Shown here piece by piece: positions 55,051 to 64,000 of a stretch of 64,000 nucleotides of DNA (positions are counted from its first letter, which is position 1; each line of letters starts with the position of its first letter). The position numbers and the translations under genes were made by a program. The notes beneath the pieces were generated by a model, which was given only the letters and a program-made list of their open reading frames with translations, was not told where the DNA came from and ran no database searches. Source of the stretch: CALAZP01 sp964410725 (GTDB lineage Bacteria; Bacteroidota; Bacteroidia; Chitinophagales; Saprospiraceae); assembly GCA_964410725.1 (NCBI GenBank), contig CAYPID010000001.1:1-64000 (forward strand), read 5' to 3'.

Positions 55051-56492
55051 TTGGAAATCCCTCTTAATTGATAGATTTGGAAAAGTTCCTTTCCGCCCAT
55101 TATGGTATCCACAGAATATCTGTTGTCTATCCATTGCGTCAAACTGGTGTGGGAAACAGTTTCTTTCTTACTCAAAGGTTTCATAATAATATATTCCGGC
55201 TCCAATGATTTCAAATTTCCAATAATTTGATCAACAGGAATTTCCATGGCCTCCAGGTGTTGCTTTTGCCAAAATAAAGATGGGTGAATGTAAGGAATGG
55301 GACTGCTTTTATCCAATAGATAGTAAATTACCTGGCCAGAATTTCCTAAATAAATCTTGTCCTCCTTTCCCATTTTTACCCTTAAGTAATCAGCAACCTG
55401 CTTATGATAATCTGTTCGATCCCAATAATCCAATTTTTGGAAGATAACAGCGGTTAATGCCCAAAGGGAAAAAAGAATTGCACCAGTTTTAAACCGATAC
55501 CAATCTCTCCATTTTAACCTCAAAAAATCCTTTTCTTTAGCCAGTACCAATCCAAATATTAAGCTCATAGGGACCATTGACTGAATAAAGTAATGCCCAA
55601 AAAATTTGCCAGGAATTAGTGCAGATATCCAAGTTAAAAACAACCAATAATGCAAATTCCAACCTGTGGCCCTGTAACTCTTCCGGTATATATAGACTCC
55701 AACGAAATAGGATATAATGATAAATCGTCCCAAAAAATCAACCAAAAACAAAGGATATTCCCAAAATGCAGCGCTCGAAGGATATCTACCTGATACCTCA
55801 AAAGTATGGAAATAAAAAGTATCCCAATGACCTGAAGTCCAATACCAAAACGCCACTCCAAAAAATGGAATGATACTACCTAAAGCCATCCAGGCTACCT
55901 TTGCAATACGTTGACCTAAAGTAGTATCTCTAGTCAAAAGAACCAGCAACCCCAGTCCAATCATATCAAATAATACCACATATTTGATAACAAACCCTAT
56001 TCCAAGCATTAATCCTGCTATAAAATACCTTCCGTTCCATTGACCTGTTAAAACCCACATGCTTCCAAGAGCAGTGAAAAAAGTAAAATAAGTCTCCGTA
56101 TTAGGTGAAATACCAAAAAAAGTAAAGGTTGAATTCATCAAAAGAAAAGCCAACCCTCCAAAAAAAGCTGCTTTTGTATTAAGGGTTTTAATCGAAATGA
56201 TTCTAAAAATAAAAAAAGAAGTACTTGATATAAATAAAGTTCCGAGAATCCTGAAAGATACTATTCCTGTCATCCCAAGGATCTTCATGAAAAACCCGTA
56301 AAGCAAAAATATTCCAATAGGCTTGGTATCAAAAACATCAATCCAGTACAACTGACCATCTGCTAAAGCTTTAGCTATGACCAAATAAGTTGAATCATCA
56401 TGATCTATTACTGAAATGAAAAATGAGAAAAACCTCACCAATAATCCAAGAACGACAAAATAAGACCACCATTGAGCGTACTTACTCACCAC
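55047..56492 (-). CDS. GT39/ArnT-like membrane glycosyltransferase
   Basis: 481 residues with about 9-11 membrane spans and the acidic catalytic patch near the N-terminus (D30-H-D32-D33 in VIDHDDSTYLVIAKALADGQLYWIDVFDTKP), as in dolichyl-phosphate-mannose- and ArnT-type transferases (PMT_2). It uses a lipid-linked sugar to modify a periplasmic acceptor; donor and acceptor are unknown. It overlaps the glyS gene by 11 bases on the same strand. Confidence 0.85.
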   Translation of the reverse strand: MVSKYAQWWSYFVVLGLLVRFFSFFISVIDHDDSTYLVIAKALADGQLYWIDVFDTKPIGIFLLYGFFMKILGMTGIVSFRILGTLFISSTSFFIFRIISIKTLNTKAAFFGGLAFLLMNSTFTFFGISPNTETYFTFFTALGSMWVLTGQWNGRYFIAGLMLGIGFVIKYVVLFDMIGLGLLVLLTRDTTLGQRIAKVAWMALGSIIPFFGVAFWYWTSGHWDTFYFHTFEVSGRYPSSAAFWEYPLFLVDFLGRFIIISYFVGVYIYRKSYRATGWNLHYWLFLTWISALIPGKFFGHYFIQSMVPMSLIFGLVLAKEKDFLRLKWRDWYRFKTGAILFSLWALTAVIFQKLDYWDRTDYHKQVADYLRVKMGKEDKIYLGNSGQVIYYLLDKSSPIPYIHPSLFWQKQHLEAMEIPVDQIIGNLKSLEPEYIIMKPLSKKETVSHTSLTQWIDNRYSVDTIMGGKELFQIYQLRGISN

Positions 56493-58047
56493 TCAATTTT
56501 TGAAGTAACGCGGTTATACTAACTTCGGGCGATATTCTTTCCGCTAATTTATCAATGGGTATGCGCTCCTGCGCCAGGGTGTCTCTATTTCTTAACGTAA
56601 CGCAGTGGTCTTCAAGCGTATCGAAATCCACAGTAACACAAAATGGAGTTCCAATAGCATCCTGCCTTCTGTATAACTTACCAATACTCCCGGTATCGTC
56701 GTACAAAACTTTAAAGTGGGGCTTTAGTTGCTGTGTAATTGCTCTGGCTTTCTCCACCAACTTTTCCTCATTTCTTTTGAGGGGTAAAACAGCACACTTA
56801 ACAGGTGCCAATGCAGGGTGAAGCTTTAAAACCTCTCGCTTATTTTCTCCATCTTCAGCCTCGCCAATAACTTCTTCCACTAGTGCGTTACTCATCATCG
56901 CCAAAAACATCCTATCTAATCCTATAGAAGTCTCCAGCACAAAAGGGGTATAACTCTCTTTGGTAGCAGGATCAAAATACTGCAATTTTTTACCTGATAA
57001 ATCCTGATGGCTTGCCAAATCAAAGTCCGTCCTTGAATGAATACCTTCTAGTTCCTTGAAACCAAATGGAAAATCAAACTGTATATCTACCGCAGCATCA
57101 GCGTAGTGAGCTAAATTATCATGATCGTGGTAACGGTATTTTTCACTAGGTACTCCAAGAGCCAAATGCCATCTCAACCTCGCTTGCTTCCAATATTCAT
57201 ACCATTCCTTTTGCGTGCCTGGCTTGATGAAAAATTGCATCTCCATTTGTTCAAATTCCCGCATTCTGAAAATGAATTGTCGAGCGACTATTTCATTTCT
57301 GAATGCCTTTCCAATTTGTGCTATTCCAAATGGAATTTTTTGTCGGGTAGATTTTTGAACATTCAAAAAATTGACAAAAATCCCCTGTGCCGTTTCTGGA
57401 CGCAAATACAATTTGCCTTCTTCACCCGCAATATTCCCTAACTGAGTAGAGAACATCAAATTGAATTGCCTGACATCGGTCCAATTTCTTGAACCACTTT
57501 CAGGGCAGGCGATTTCTAATCGCTCAATTAAATTTTTTAACCCTTCCATATCGTTACTCGACATGGCATTGGCTAATTCTTCCTTTATCTCATCGAATTT
57601 GGCCTGATTTTGTAAAACCCTTGGATTCGTGCTAACAAAAGTATCTCGATCAAAAGACTCGCCAAATCTCTTTGCAGCCTTCTCAACCTCCTTATTAATT
57701 TTCGCCTCTATCTTATCCAAATGGTTTTCCACCAACACATCCGCCCGGTATCTCTTTTTGGAATCTTTATTGTCAATTAGAGGGTCATTAAACGCATCGA
57801 CATGACCGGAAGCCTTCCAAGTCTTAGGGTGCATAAAAATAGCAGCATCTATCCCTACAATTTCATCGTGCATATTAACCATGGCTTCCCACCAATACTT
57901 CTTGATATTATTTTTTAACTCTACTCCATAGGGGCCGTAATCATATACTGCACTTAAACCATCGTAAATCTCTGAAGATTGAAAAATGAAACCATACTCT
58001 TTACAGTGGGCTACCACTCGCTTGAATAAATCTGCTTGATCCGCCAT
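56482..58047 (-). CDS. glyS: glycine--tRNA ligase (alpha2 type)
   Basis: 521-residue class II aminoacyl-tRNA synthetase: motif 1 region SAVYDYGPYGVELKNNIKKYWW, motif 2 GKAFRNEIVARQFIFRMREFEQMEMQFF, motif 3 ETSIGLDRMFLAMM and a C-terminal anticodon-binding domain (VLPLKRNEEKLVEKAR...GSIGKLYRRQDAIGTPFCVTVD). It contains the insertion expected for bacterial/eukaryote-like GlyRS. Intact. A promoter of the phylum's type is at 58069-58098. Confidence 0.95.
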   Translation of the reverse strand: MADQADLFKRVVAHCKEYGFIFQSSEIYDGLSAVYDYGPYGVELKNNIKKYWWEAMVNMHDEIVGIDAAIFMHPKTWKASGHVDAFNDPLIDNKDSKKRYRADVLVENHLDKIEAKINKEVEKAAKRFGESFDRDTFVSTNPRVLQNQAKFDEIKEELANAMSSNDMEGLKNLIERLEIACPESGSRNWTDVRQFNLMFSTQLGNIAGEEGKLYLRPETAQGIFVNFLNVQKSTRQKIPFGIAQIGKAFRNEIVARQFIFRMREFEQMEMQFFIKPGTQKEWYEYWKQARLRWHLALGVPSEKYRYHDHDNLAHYADAAVDIQFDFPFGFKELEGIHSRTDFDLASHQDLSGKKLQYFDPATKESYTPFVLETSIGLDRMFLAMMSNALVEEVIGEAEDGENKREVLKLHPALAPVKCAVLPLKRNEEKLVEKARAITQQLKPHFKVLYDDTGSIGKLYRRQDAIGTPFCVTVDFDTLEDHCVTLRNRDTLAQERIPIDKLAERISPEVSITALLQKLSGE

Positions 58048-58068
58048 TTTAGTCTTTATTGGAAACTA

Positions 58069-58098
58069 CAAATATCTAAATTTAACGCTGATTTCAAA
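58069..58098 (-). promoter_or_regulatory. candidate promoter of glyS
   Basis: Minus strand: TTTG at 58098-58095, 18 bases, GATATTTG at 58076-58069 (one mismatch to the -7 consensus). Predicted leader about 15 bases. Confidence 0.4.
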
Positions 58099-58117
58099 CC
58101 TAATAGAAAAAAAAGGG

Positions 58118-58828
58118 TCACAAAACCTGCTGCAAAATATGATGAGATTGAATTTCAGGGAAACCTTCAATATGTAGTCGGTAATACCTAATCAATAGTT
58201 CTAAAATTAGAGCCCTCTCTCTCTTTTTAAGAACAGGGCCCGAAACCTTCATTAGTTTACCCAGTAAACCAGAGGTTTCCCTATCGGCGAAATCACCGTG
58301 GTCGGGAATTTCCGCTTCGAAACATCCTTCCCGCAAATTAAAAAGATAATTTTCCCCACTCTCAGGAGGGGGAATAGGTTGAAACCCCAAATATCCTGAT
58401 AATTGCAACAGAAAAATTAAATGATACAAAGGATTTCTCTCTTCTAAGTTATCCAACGCTGTAAAAGAACGATAGAGAAAATTAAATAAACCAGGCTCAG
58501 GATTGGTTTGCCGAATGGCCTTCCTAATCATATCCGCCATAAACAAACCAATTGAACCTTTATATAAATCAAAGGGAATCCCCCTATATACCCAAGCATT
58601 ATTGATCTCCTTTACCCGCTGAAGGTGACCAATATTTTTTTCGTAAACCACCAAGTCTAATAAGGCCATCACCTGAAGACAGCTTGGCTTAATTTTGGAA
58701 TTTTTGCCCCGAGCTCCATTTAAAATATATTTGCGCATACCTATCTCCTCCGTGTAGATCTCCACGATCACACTGCTTTCCCCATAAGGTAAGGTATGCA
58801 ACAAAATACCTCTAGTTTTCACCAGCAT
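58118..58828 (-). CDS. recO: DNA repair protein RecO
   Basis: 236 residues. The OB-fold N-terminus (VKTRGILLHTLPYGESSVIVEIYTEEIGMRKYI), the helical middle and the C-terminal FLLQLSGYLGFQPIP are recognisable RecO features. It helps RecR load RecA onto single-stranded DNA in the RecF pathway. No zinc-binding cysteines of the kind seen in some RecO proteins are visible. Divergent from the small gene at 58891. Confidence 0.9.
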   Translation of the reverse strand: MLVKTRGILLHTLPYGESSVIVEIYTEEIGMRKYILNGARGKNSKIKPSCLQVMALLDLVVYEKNIGHLQRVKEINNAWVYRGIPFDLYKGSIGLFMADMIRKAIRQTNPEPGLFNFLYRSFTALDNLEERNPLYHLIFLLQLSGYLGFQPIPPPESGENYLFNLREGCFEAEIPDHGDFADRETSGLLGKLMKVSGPVLKKRERALILELLIRYYRLHIEGFPEIQSHHILQQVL

Positions 58829-58890
58829 ATTTAGAACTTTACAGCTTTTTACCCATTAATATTTAAAATCTCTTAACGGTCCAATCCAAA

Positions 58891-59211
58891 ATGAACAAAA
58901 ATACTTTAGATACCATTTGCCAATCTTTAGAAATCCAACCAGACGATAATTTCTTAGATGAAAAAATGCTTTTAGAAGCACTAAAATTAAAAATAAGCGA
59001 GTTACTAGCCTATAGACCCGCTTATTTGTTTACCCTAATGTACCGAATTGATGTTTCTGAAAAAGCAGTTAGAGAAGCCCTTTCCCCTTCGGGAAAAGGA
59101 GAACCAGCTGAGACCTTAGCGCGTTTGGTCATTGAGCGCCAGAAAGAAAGAATAGCTGCCAAAAATGAATATAAACAACCGCCAATTGAAGGATGGAACG
59201 AATGGGAGTAA
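58891..59211 (+). CDS. small conserved-looking protein of unknown function
   Basis: 106 residues, helical and soluble, with no signal or membrane segment. The sequence (LEALKLKISELLAYRPAYLFTLMYRIDVSEKAVREAL) looks like an evolved domain rather than random open frame, and similar short proteins are common in Bacteroidota. Function unknown. It is followed 13 bases later by the GT4 glycosyltransferase gene and lies divergently from recO. Confidence 0.65.
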   Translation: MNKNTLDTICQSLEIQPDDNFLDEKMLLEALKLKISELLAYRPAYLFTLMYRIDVSEKAVREALSPSGKGEPAETLARLVIERQKERIAAKNEYKQPPIEGWNEWE

Positions 59212-59224
59212 ACTTCATTATCAA

Positions 59225-60355
59225 ATGAATATTGGATTTGATGCAAAAAGAATTTTTCAAAACTTTACTGGATTGGGAAATTACAGTAGAACATTAGTTG
59301 AAAACTTACTAAAATACTACCCCGAACACCACTATAAATTATTTTCCTCGCATATTAACCACCACCCTTTTAACGAAGTTTTTCACCAATCCAATAATTG
59401 TCAAATTATTGGTCCCCCAACTGGGTTTCCATTTAAATCTTGGTGGAGAAGGAGAAACTTGGTAAATAATTCCCAATTCAAAAAACTATCCTTATTCCAC
59501 GGCCTCACCAATGAAATTCCACTGGGGATAAAAAAAACCAACATCCCATCTGTAGTTACTATTCACGATTTAATTTTCAAAGATTTCCCTCATCAATATC
59601 CGCAAGTAGATCGGTATTTCTACGATCAAAAATCGAGAAAAGCCTGCGAAGAATCAAGTCGAATTATAGCTATAAGCGAGGCTACCAAATCCGATATCGT
59701 AAAGTATTATCAAATAAATCCTGATAAAATATCCGTAATATATCAAGATTGTTCCCCGATCTTCAAAACGTCTCCAACCGAAAAAGATTTACAATTTACC
59801 CGCCAACAATATGATTTGCCCAATAATTTCATTCTTTATGTAGGTAGTATCATTGAGCGAAAAAACCTCATGACCGTTGTAAAAGCGTTAAAGTTGCTTC
59901 CCAAATCCTTGAAAATTCCATTGGTAGTCGTTGGCCGGGGTAAAGCTTACGAGCAAAATGTAAAAAAATACATCCACCAACACCAGTTAGAAAAACTTGT
60001 TCTTTGGCGCTCTATCCCATACAATCATTTGCCATCAACCTATAAGTTGGCTCAATTATTTTTGTATCCCTCCCAAAAGGAGGGTTTTGGAATTCCTGTT
60101 ATTGAAGCCCTTTCAATTGGCACTCCTGTCATTACATCCAACACCTCCTCTTTAGTAGAAGCCGGAGGAACAGCTGCCTTAAAAATTCCCCCAACCGACA
60201 TAGAGGCATTATCCCAAGGAATTGAATTAATTTTAACCGATAATCAACTCCAAACACAAATGATTGCCGACGGTAAAATTCATGTAAAAAAATTCGATGG
60301 ACAAAAATTAACCCATGAATTGATACAGCTTTATAAAGATATTAGCAAGGATTAA
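59225..60355 (+). CDS. GT4-family glycosyltransferase
   Basis: 376 residues from the ATG at 59225 (a longer frame begins inside the preceding gene). The N-terminus is the GT-B start MNIGFDAKRIFQNFTGLGNYSR. The donor-binding region KEGFGIPVIEALSIGTPVITSNTSSLVEAGG near the C-terminus carries the E-x7-E motif of retaining GT4 enzymes. Makes or modifies a cell-surface glycan; donor and acceptor unknown. Precedes uvrC by 17 bases. Confidence 0.88.
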   Translation: MNIGFDAKRIFQNFTGLGNYSRTLVENLLKYYPEHHYKLFSSHINHHPFNEVFHQSNNCQIIGPPTGFPFKSWWRRRNLVNNSQFKKLSLFHGLTNEIPLGIKKTNIPSVVTIHDLIFKDFPHQYPQVDRYFYDQKSRKACEESSRIIAISEATKSDIVKYYQINPDKISVIYQDCSPIFKTSPTEKDLQFTRQQYDLPNNFILYVGSIIERKNLMTVVKALKLLPKSLKIPLVVVGRGKAYEQNVKKYIHQHQLEKLVLWRSIPYNHLPSTYKLAQLFLYPSQKEGFGIPVIEALSIGTPVITSNTSSLVEAGGTAALKIPPTDIEALSQGIELILTDNQLQTQMIADGKIHVKKFDGQKLTHELIQLYKDISKD

Positions 60356-60372
60356 AATTTGCCAATACTCCC

Positions 60373-62187
60373 ATGAATGATAAGGATTTCAAAAATATAG
60401 AACCCCAAATTCCACAACTGCCAGGAGTCTACAAATTTTTGGATAAAGAGGGTACCATTATCTATGTGGGTAAAGCCAAAAACCTCAAAAATAGACTTAC
60501 CTCCTACTTTGGAAACCGCAAAGATCGAGCAGGAAAAACTAGAGCAATGGTTTACAATGCAGGCAACCTGGAATTTACTATTGTAGAAACTGAAACCGAT
60601 GCATTGCTTTTGGAAAATAGCTTGATTAAAAAATTCCAACCCAAATACAATGTAATGTTGAAGGATGATAAATCCTATTCCTACATCTGTATCAAAAATG
60701 AACCGTTTCCAAGAGTTTTCATCACCAGAAGGGTAATCAGAGATGGTTCTTCTTATTTTGGGCCTTACACCTCCAAAGGCAGAATAAAAAACGTTTTGGA
60801 ATTAGTCAAACAATTATTTCCTCTCAGGACTTGCAGCCATGCACTAACCGAAGAAAATATTCAATCCGGTAAGTTTAAAGTTTGCCTAGAATATCACATC
60901 AAAAACTGCAAAGGTGGATGTGAAGGATTTGAATCTTCGGAAGAATACACGGAAAAAATAAACCAAATCAAGAATATATTACGTGGTAATTTTAAAGAAG
61001 TCCGCCAACACTTTGAGATGATTATGGAGCAACTTGCTGGAGATCTCAAATTCGAAGAAGCTCAAATCATAAAAGATAAACTGATTTCTTTTGAAAATTA
61101 TCAGCACAAATCTACTGTAGTCAGCACTACCATTAAAGACGTTGACGTATTTAGCATTCAAAGCAATGAGAAAGAAGCCTATGTCAATTACCTTAAGGTT
61201 GTGAATGGTGCTATTATTCAATCCCATACCCAGGAGTTAATAAAAAATTTGGATCGGGAAAATGAGGATATCTTGGAATTTGCAATCCCTCAATTAAGAG
61301 ACCGCTTCAACAGTATTGCAACGGAAATTATCCTGCCTTTTGAAGTGCAGTTGGAGGATAGTAGTCTGCTGCAAACTATCCCATTAAAAGGAGATAAGCG
61401 AAAGTTATTAGAGCTTTCTGAAAAAAATGTCAAGTATTATTTCTTGCAAAAAGAGAAGCAAGCTATGTTGGCCAAAACCAAAGTATATCCAGCTGAAAGA
61501 ATTCTAACCACACTTAAAGAGGCCCTCCAAATGGATAGATTACCCCTGCATTTGGAATGCTTTGACAATTCTAATTTGCAAGGAAATCAACCTGTCGCCT
61601 CTTGTGTAGTTTTTAAAAACGCTAAACCTTCCAAAAAGGACTATCGCCATTTTCATATCAAAACAGTAATTGGACCTGATGATTTTGCTTCCATGGAAGA
61701 GGTGGTAGGTCGAAGATACAGTCGCCTACTTAAAGAAAAGAAACCGCTGCCTCAATTGATAGTAATAGACGGCGGTAAAGGTCAATTAAGCGCGGCTGTT
61801 AGAGCATTGGAAAACTTAAAAATTCTGGATCAGGTCACCGTAATTGGTATTGCAAAAAAATTGGAAGAAATATTTTTCCCTGGTGATCCCGTTCCACTCT
61901 ACATTGACAAAAAATCGGAGGCATTAAAAATAATTCAGCAAGCCCGAAACGAGGCACATAGATTTGCGATTACCTTTCACAGAAACCTGCGATCCAAGTC
62001 ATTTACCGGGTCTCAACTTACTGAAATAGAAGGTATAGGTAAGAAAACTGCAGAAAAATTACTCAACCACTTTGGCTCAGTAAAAAAAATAAAGGAAGCC
62101 ACTGAAATGGAGTTATTGGAAGTGGCTGGAAAAAGTAACGCCCAAAAATTGATGGATTATTTTAACCAACAAAGGCTCAATCCTTAA
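60373..62187 (+). CDS. uvrC: excinuclease ABC subunit C
   Basis: 604 residues. GIY-YIG nuclease domain (about 17-95; GVYKFLDKEGTIIYVGKAKNLKNRLTSYF), UVR motif (about 205-240), the RNase H-like second nuclease domain with ECFDNSNLQG, GPDDFASMEEVVGRRY and VIDGGKGQLSAA, and a C-terminal helix-hairpin-helix (IEGIGKKTAEKLLNHFGSV). Makes both incisions in nucleotide excision repair. Intact. Start at the ATG at 60373 is well supported by the family N-terminus. Confidence 0.96.
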   Translation: MNDKDFKNIEPQIPQLPGVYKFLDKEGTIIYVGKAKNLKNRLTSYFGNRKDRAGKTRAMVYNAGNLEFTIVETETDALLLENSLIKKFQPKYNVMLKDDKSYSYICIKNEPFPRVFITRRVIRDGSSYFGPYTSKGRIKNVLELVKQLFPLRTCSHALTEENIQSGKFKVCLEYHIKNCKGGCEGFESSEEYTEKINQIKNILRGNFKEVRQHFEMIMEQLAGDLKFEEAQIIKDKLISFENYQHKSTVVSTTIKDVDVFSIQSNEKEAYVNYLKVVNGAIIQSHTQELIKNLDRENEDILEFAIPQLRDRFNSIATEIILPFEVQLEDSSLLQTIPLKGDKRKLLELSEKNVKYYFLQKEKQAMLAKTKVYPAERILTTLKEALQMDRLPLHLECFDNSNLQGNQPVASCVVFKNAKPSKKDYRHFHIKTVIGPDDFASMEEVVGRRYSRLLKEKKPLPQLIVIDGGKGQLSAAVRALENLKILDQVTVIGIAKKLEEIFFPGDPVPLYIDKKSEALKIIQQARNEAHRFAITFHRNLRSKSFTGSQLTEIEGIGKKTAEKLLNHFGSVKKIKEATEMELLEVAGKSNAQKLMDYFNQQRLNP

Positions 62188-62197
62188 ATATGATTGA

Positions 62198-62962
62198 ATG
62201 AAAAAAACTTTTTTTGCCTCAGATTTTCATCTGGGGATCTCAAATAGCCAGGAAAGAGAAAAAACCATCATAAGATGGTTAGACCAAATTGCTCCAGAAG
62301 CTAGAGAGATTTTTTTGGTAGGTGATGTTTTCGACTTTTGGTTTGAATACCGCCAGGCCATCCCTAAAGGTTACGTTCGTTTGCTTGGAAGATTGGCTGC
62401 GCTTTCAGACAGCGGCATACCCATGCATTTTTTCACAGGCAACCACGATATGTGGATGTTCAAATATTTTGAAGAAGAGCTTGGAATTCAGACTCATCGA
62501 GCTCCGATTATCAGGACCATTGATCAAAAAAAAATCATGATTGGCCATGGTGATGGTCTTGGCCCCGGGGATTACGGATATAAATTCTTGAAAAAAGTTT
62601 TTAACAGCAATTGGGCTCAGTTCCTTTTCAATTGGATACATCCAGATCTGGGAATCCCTCTAGCCTCTTTTTGGTCTGTCCAAAGCAGATCATCTCAGAG
62701 CCATCCTCAATCTTTTTTTGGTCCTGAAAAAGAATGGCTGATTCAATATTGCCTAGAAGTTCTACAGAAAGAAAACTTTGATTTCTTTATTTTCGGGCAT
62801 AGGCACCTCCCCATTGATTACACCCTCAATGCTAACGGTTCCAGATACCTGAACTTAGGAGAGTGGATTCATAATAATTCCTACGCTGAGCTCTATGATG
62901 GTAATGTCACCTTGTCTTTTTTTGAAAACCCTAACGGGAAAATATTTGGAAATCAATTATGA
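62198..62962 (+). CDS. UDP-2,3-diacylglucosamine diphosphatase, LpxH-type
   Basis: 254-residue calcineurin-like metallophosphoesterase: SDFHLG (Asp9, His11), GDVFDFWFEY (from about 42), GNHD (81-84), GHGDGLGPGDYGYK and FGHRHLP. The FDFWFEY and GDYGYK segments are typical of LpxH, the lipid A step that releases UMP from UDP-diacylglucosamine. Cytoplasmic or membrane-associated. Followed by an overlapping small gene (ATGA at 62959-62962). Confidence 0.88.
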   Translation: MKKTFFASDFHLGISNSQEREKTIIRWLDQIAPEAREIFLVGDVFDFWFEYRQAIPKGYVRLLGRLAALSDSGIPMHFFTGNHDMWMFKYFEEELGIQTHRAPIIRTIDQKKIMIGHGDGLGPGDYGYKFLKKVFNSNWAQFLFNWIHPDLGIPLASFWSVQSRSSQSHPQSFFGPEKEWLIQYCLEVLQKENFDFFIFGHRHLPIDYTLNANGSRYLNLGEWIHNNSYAELYDGNVTLSFFENPNGKIFGNQL

Positions 62963-63279
62963 AAATCAGAATCGCCGAAAACGAATTGAGATTTAGAGTA
63001 GATGCTCAAGACCTAAAGATGCTAAAAGAAAAAAAAGACTTGGTCACAGTGGTAACTATTTCAGAAACCTGTGTGTTTCACGGTGGGCTCAGTGTAAGAG
63101 ATGACCTTGAATCACCTTTGATAACCGTTACTGAATATAGCATCCAACTATACTTGCCCAAAGGAGAAACATCAAAATGGTTGACCACCGAAGAAAACAT
63201 CACCCTTTACAAGAATTTAGCGCTCCCAAATTCCCCAACCAGTATAACCGTCGAAAAAGATTTACCCTGCAAACATTAA
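62959..63279 (+). CDS. small conserved protein of unknown function
   Basis: 106 residues starting MKIRIAENELRFRVD; soluble, mixed alpha/beta, one cysteine in the middle and one near the end. It resembles a short Bacteroidota-specific family (possibly DUF7009), which I cannot confirm. The 4-base overlap with the LpxH-type gene points to coupled translation. The C-terminus overlaps the convergent TolC-family gene by 4 bases. Confidence 0.65.
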   Translation: MKIRIAENELRFRVDAQDLKMLKEKKDLVTVVTISETCVFHGGLSVRDDLESPLITVTEYSIQLYLPKGETSKWLTTEENITLYKNLALPNSPTSITVEKDLPCKH

Positions 63280-64000
63280 AAACCTAAATTCCCTCCTACA
63301 TATTGCGGTAGTAAACCAGTAGCGTACAATAATTCCAATTGATTTTTTTGCCAATTTATCGTGGACTTTATGAGATATATTTCCGATTCTATTAATTTGG
63401 ATTCTCTTGAATTTAAAAGAAATAAAGAACTTTCACCCAACTCAAATTTTAAATTCTCAAACGCTAATAATTTGGCAAAATTATCCCGAGCTGTAATAGC
63501 TAATTCCAATTGCTCTGCCAAAAACATACCCGTATTGGCATAGTTCTGAATCTTAGTAAAAATTTGGTTTTGGGTTCTTTCGTTATCTAAATTCAATACA
63601 TTGGTTTTTACTTCAATTAAATCCCTCTTCCCTCTTTCCTTTCTCAAAAAGAGCGGAAATCCAAACTGTATAGACGCCCATCTATTATCCATCAGCCAGC
63701 TACTGATATTATCAATGGATTGCTGGTTAGAGAGATAATTCAAGGACAGCTGTAACTCTGGCTTGAATTGCTCTACAGCCCATTTTCTTTCCAACGCCAA
63801 TTGCTGCTGCTTGATCTGAATTGTATTTAACTTGGGATGATTAGCCCCGGCTAATTCAATTAATTTTTTCTCATCTGGTAAATTTCGAATAGGAAATGTT
63901 TCTATCCCTTCGGGAAAAATGGCATTGGCCAATGGAATAACCTCTGTGGCTTCATCCCATAAAAAAGTGGTCAAATTCAACCAAGATTGTTGGAATTGAA
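63276..64000 (-). CDS. TolC-family outer membrane efflux protein, 3' part (5' end off the window)
   Basis: At least 241 residues of the C-terminal part. The frame stays open through position 64000, so the methionine at 63980 is internal, and the true start lies beyond the window. The sequence is the helical, Asn/Gln/Glu-rich outer-membrane factor pattern: HPKLNTIQIKQQQLALERKWAVEQFKPELQLSLNY, VKTNVLNLDNERTQNQ, ELGESSLFLLNSRESKLIESE and a closing strand YVGGNLGF. It should act with an RND- or ABC-type pump, presumably encoded outside the window. Confidence 0.85.
   Translation of the reverse strand, partial: QFQQSWLNLTTFLWDEATEVIPLANAIFPEGIETFPIRNLPDEKKLIELAGANHPKLNTIQIKQQQLALERKWAVEQFKPELQLSLNYLSNQQSIDNISSWLMDNRWASIQFGFPLFLRKERGKRDLIEVKTNVLNLDNERTQNQIFTKIQNYANTGMFLAEQLELAITARDNFAKLLAFENLKFELGESSLFLLNSRESKLIESEIYLIKSTINWQKNQLELLYATGLLPQYVGGNLGF

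Noticed and set aside
1..64000. tRNA, rRNA, riboswitch, insertion sequence or defence island
   Set aside because: All intergenic regions were read; none shows the needed structure, terminal repeats or gene content.

Overview
This window is chromosomal DNA from a member of the Bacteroidota. Several signs support that. There are two proteins with the gliding-motility/type IX secretion sorting domain (CHU_C type) and a PorP/SprF-family outer-membrane protein. There is also a large PD40/OmpA protein, a porA-less type IX-like surface module and N4-asparaginase with a Tat-type leader. Many genes carry the phylum's -33/-7 promoter pattern (TTTG, about 20 bases, TAnnTTTG), and recognisable Shine-Dalgarno sites are scarce. 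The gene set resembles Saprospiria-type genomes, but that finer placement is inference. The sequence is AT-rich throughout, with no rRNA, tRNA, insertion sequence, prophage or CRISPR array. Almost all of it is ordinary housekeeping chromosome.

Layout. 1-5210 (minus): start of a truncated secreted protein, a carboxypeptidase-regulatory-like protein, Lon protease and topoisomerase IV subunit ParE. 5251-7203 (minus): a secreted CHU_C protein. 7307-11584 (plus): a tightly overlapped murein-peptide operon (LD-carboxypeptidase, dipeptide epimerase, an AONS-like PLP enzyme, a serine beta-lactamase-fold protein). It converges on a GH3-remnant/serine hydrolase gene. 13480-17244: NhaC antiporter, glycosylasparaginase, a small membrane protein and a threonine/serine dehydratase. 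17241-17960: a 155-bp tandem repeat array interrupted by a 100-N assembly gap, between two convergent genes. 18061-28919: a beta-helix surface protein, then the PorP / PD40-OmpA / 1800-residue PKD-CHU_C module. 28920-34913: SulP transporter with TetR regulator, release factor 3, and a TlpA-type thioredoxin.

34923-42240 is a long minus-strand run: M16 peptidase, a 39-residue membrane ORF, an AntA-like protein behind a duplicated promoter, HemW, FemAB-like, O-methyltransferase, TauE/SafE, GT2 and CysQ. 42283-47879 holds GalE, ParC, and an ECF sigma factor with a membrane partner that also looks like an outer-membrane barrel. 47896-53352 (minus) is a gyrB-led run: gyrB, an ScfR/PrpR-like regulator, smpB, a Cys-rich triple-repeat lipoprotein and an alpha/beta hydrolase. 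53390-64000 holds TsaE, alanine dehydrogenase, a GT39 transferase, GlyRS, RecO, a GT4 transferase, UvrC, an LpxH-type phosphatase, small unknown proteins and the 3' part of a TolC-family gene.

The features most worth a second look are the gap-containing 155-bp repeat array, the sigma/membrane-barrel pair, the three-repeat Cys-rich lipoprotein, the murein-peptide operon with its AONS-like enzyme, the GH3 remnant fused to a serine hydrolase, and the AntA-like gene behind tandem promoter copies. No complete defence system, mobile element or clearly new multi-gene machine was found. Gene functions were assigned by reading motifs by eye, without database searches.
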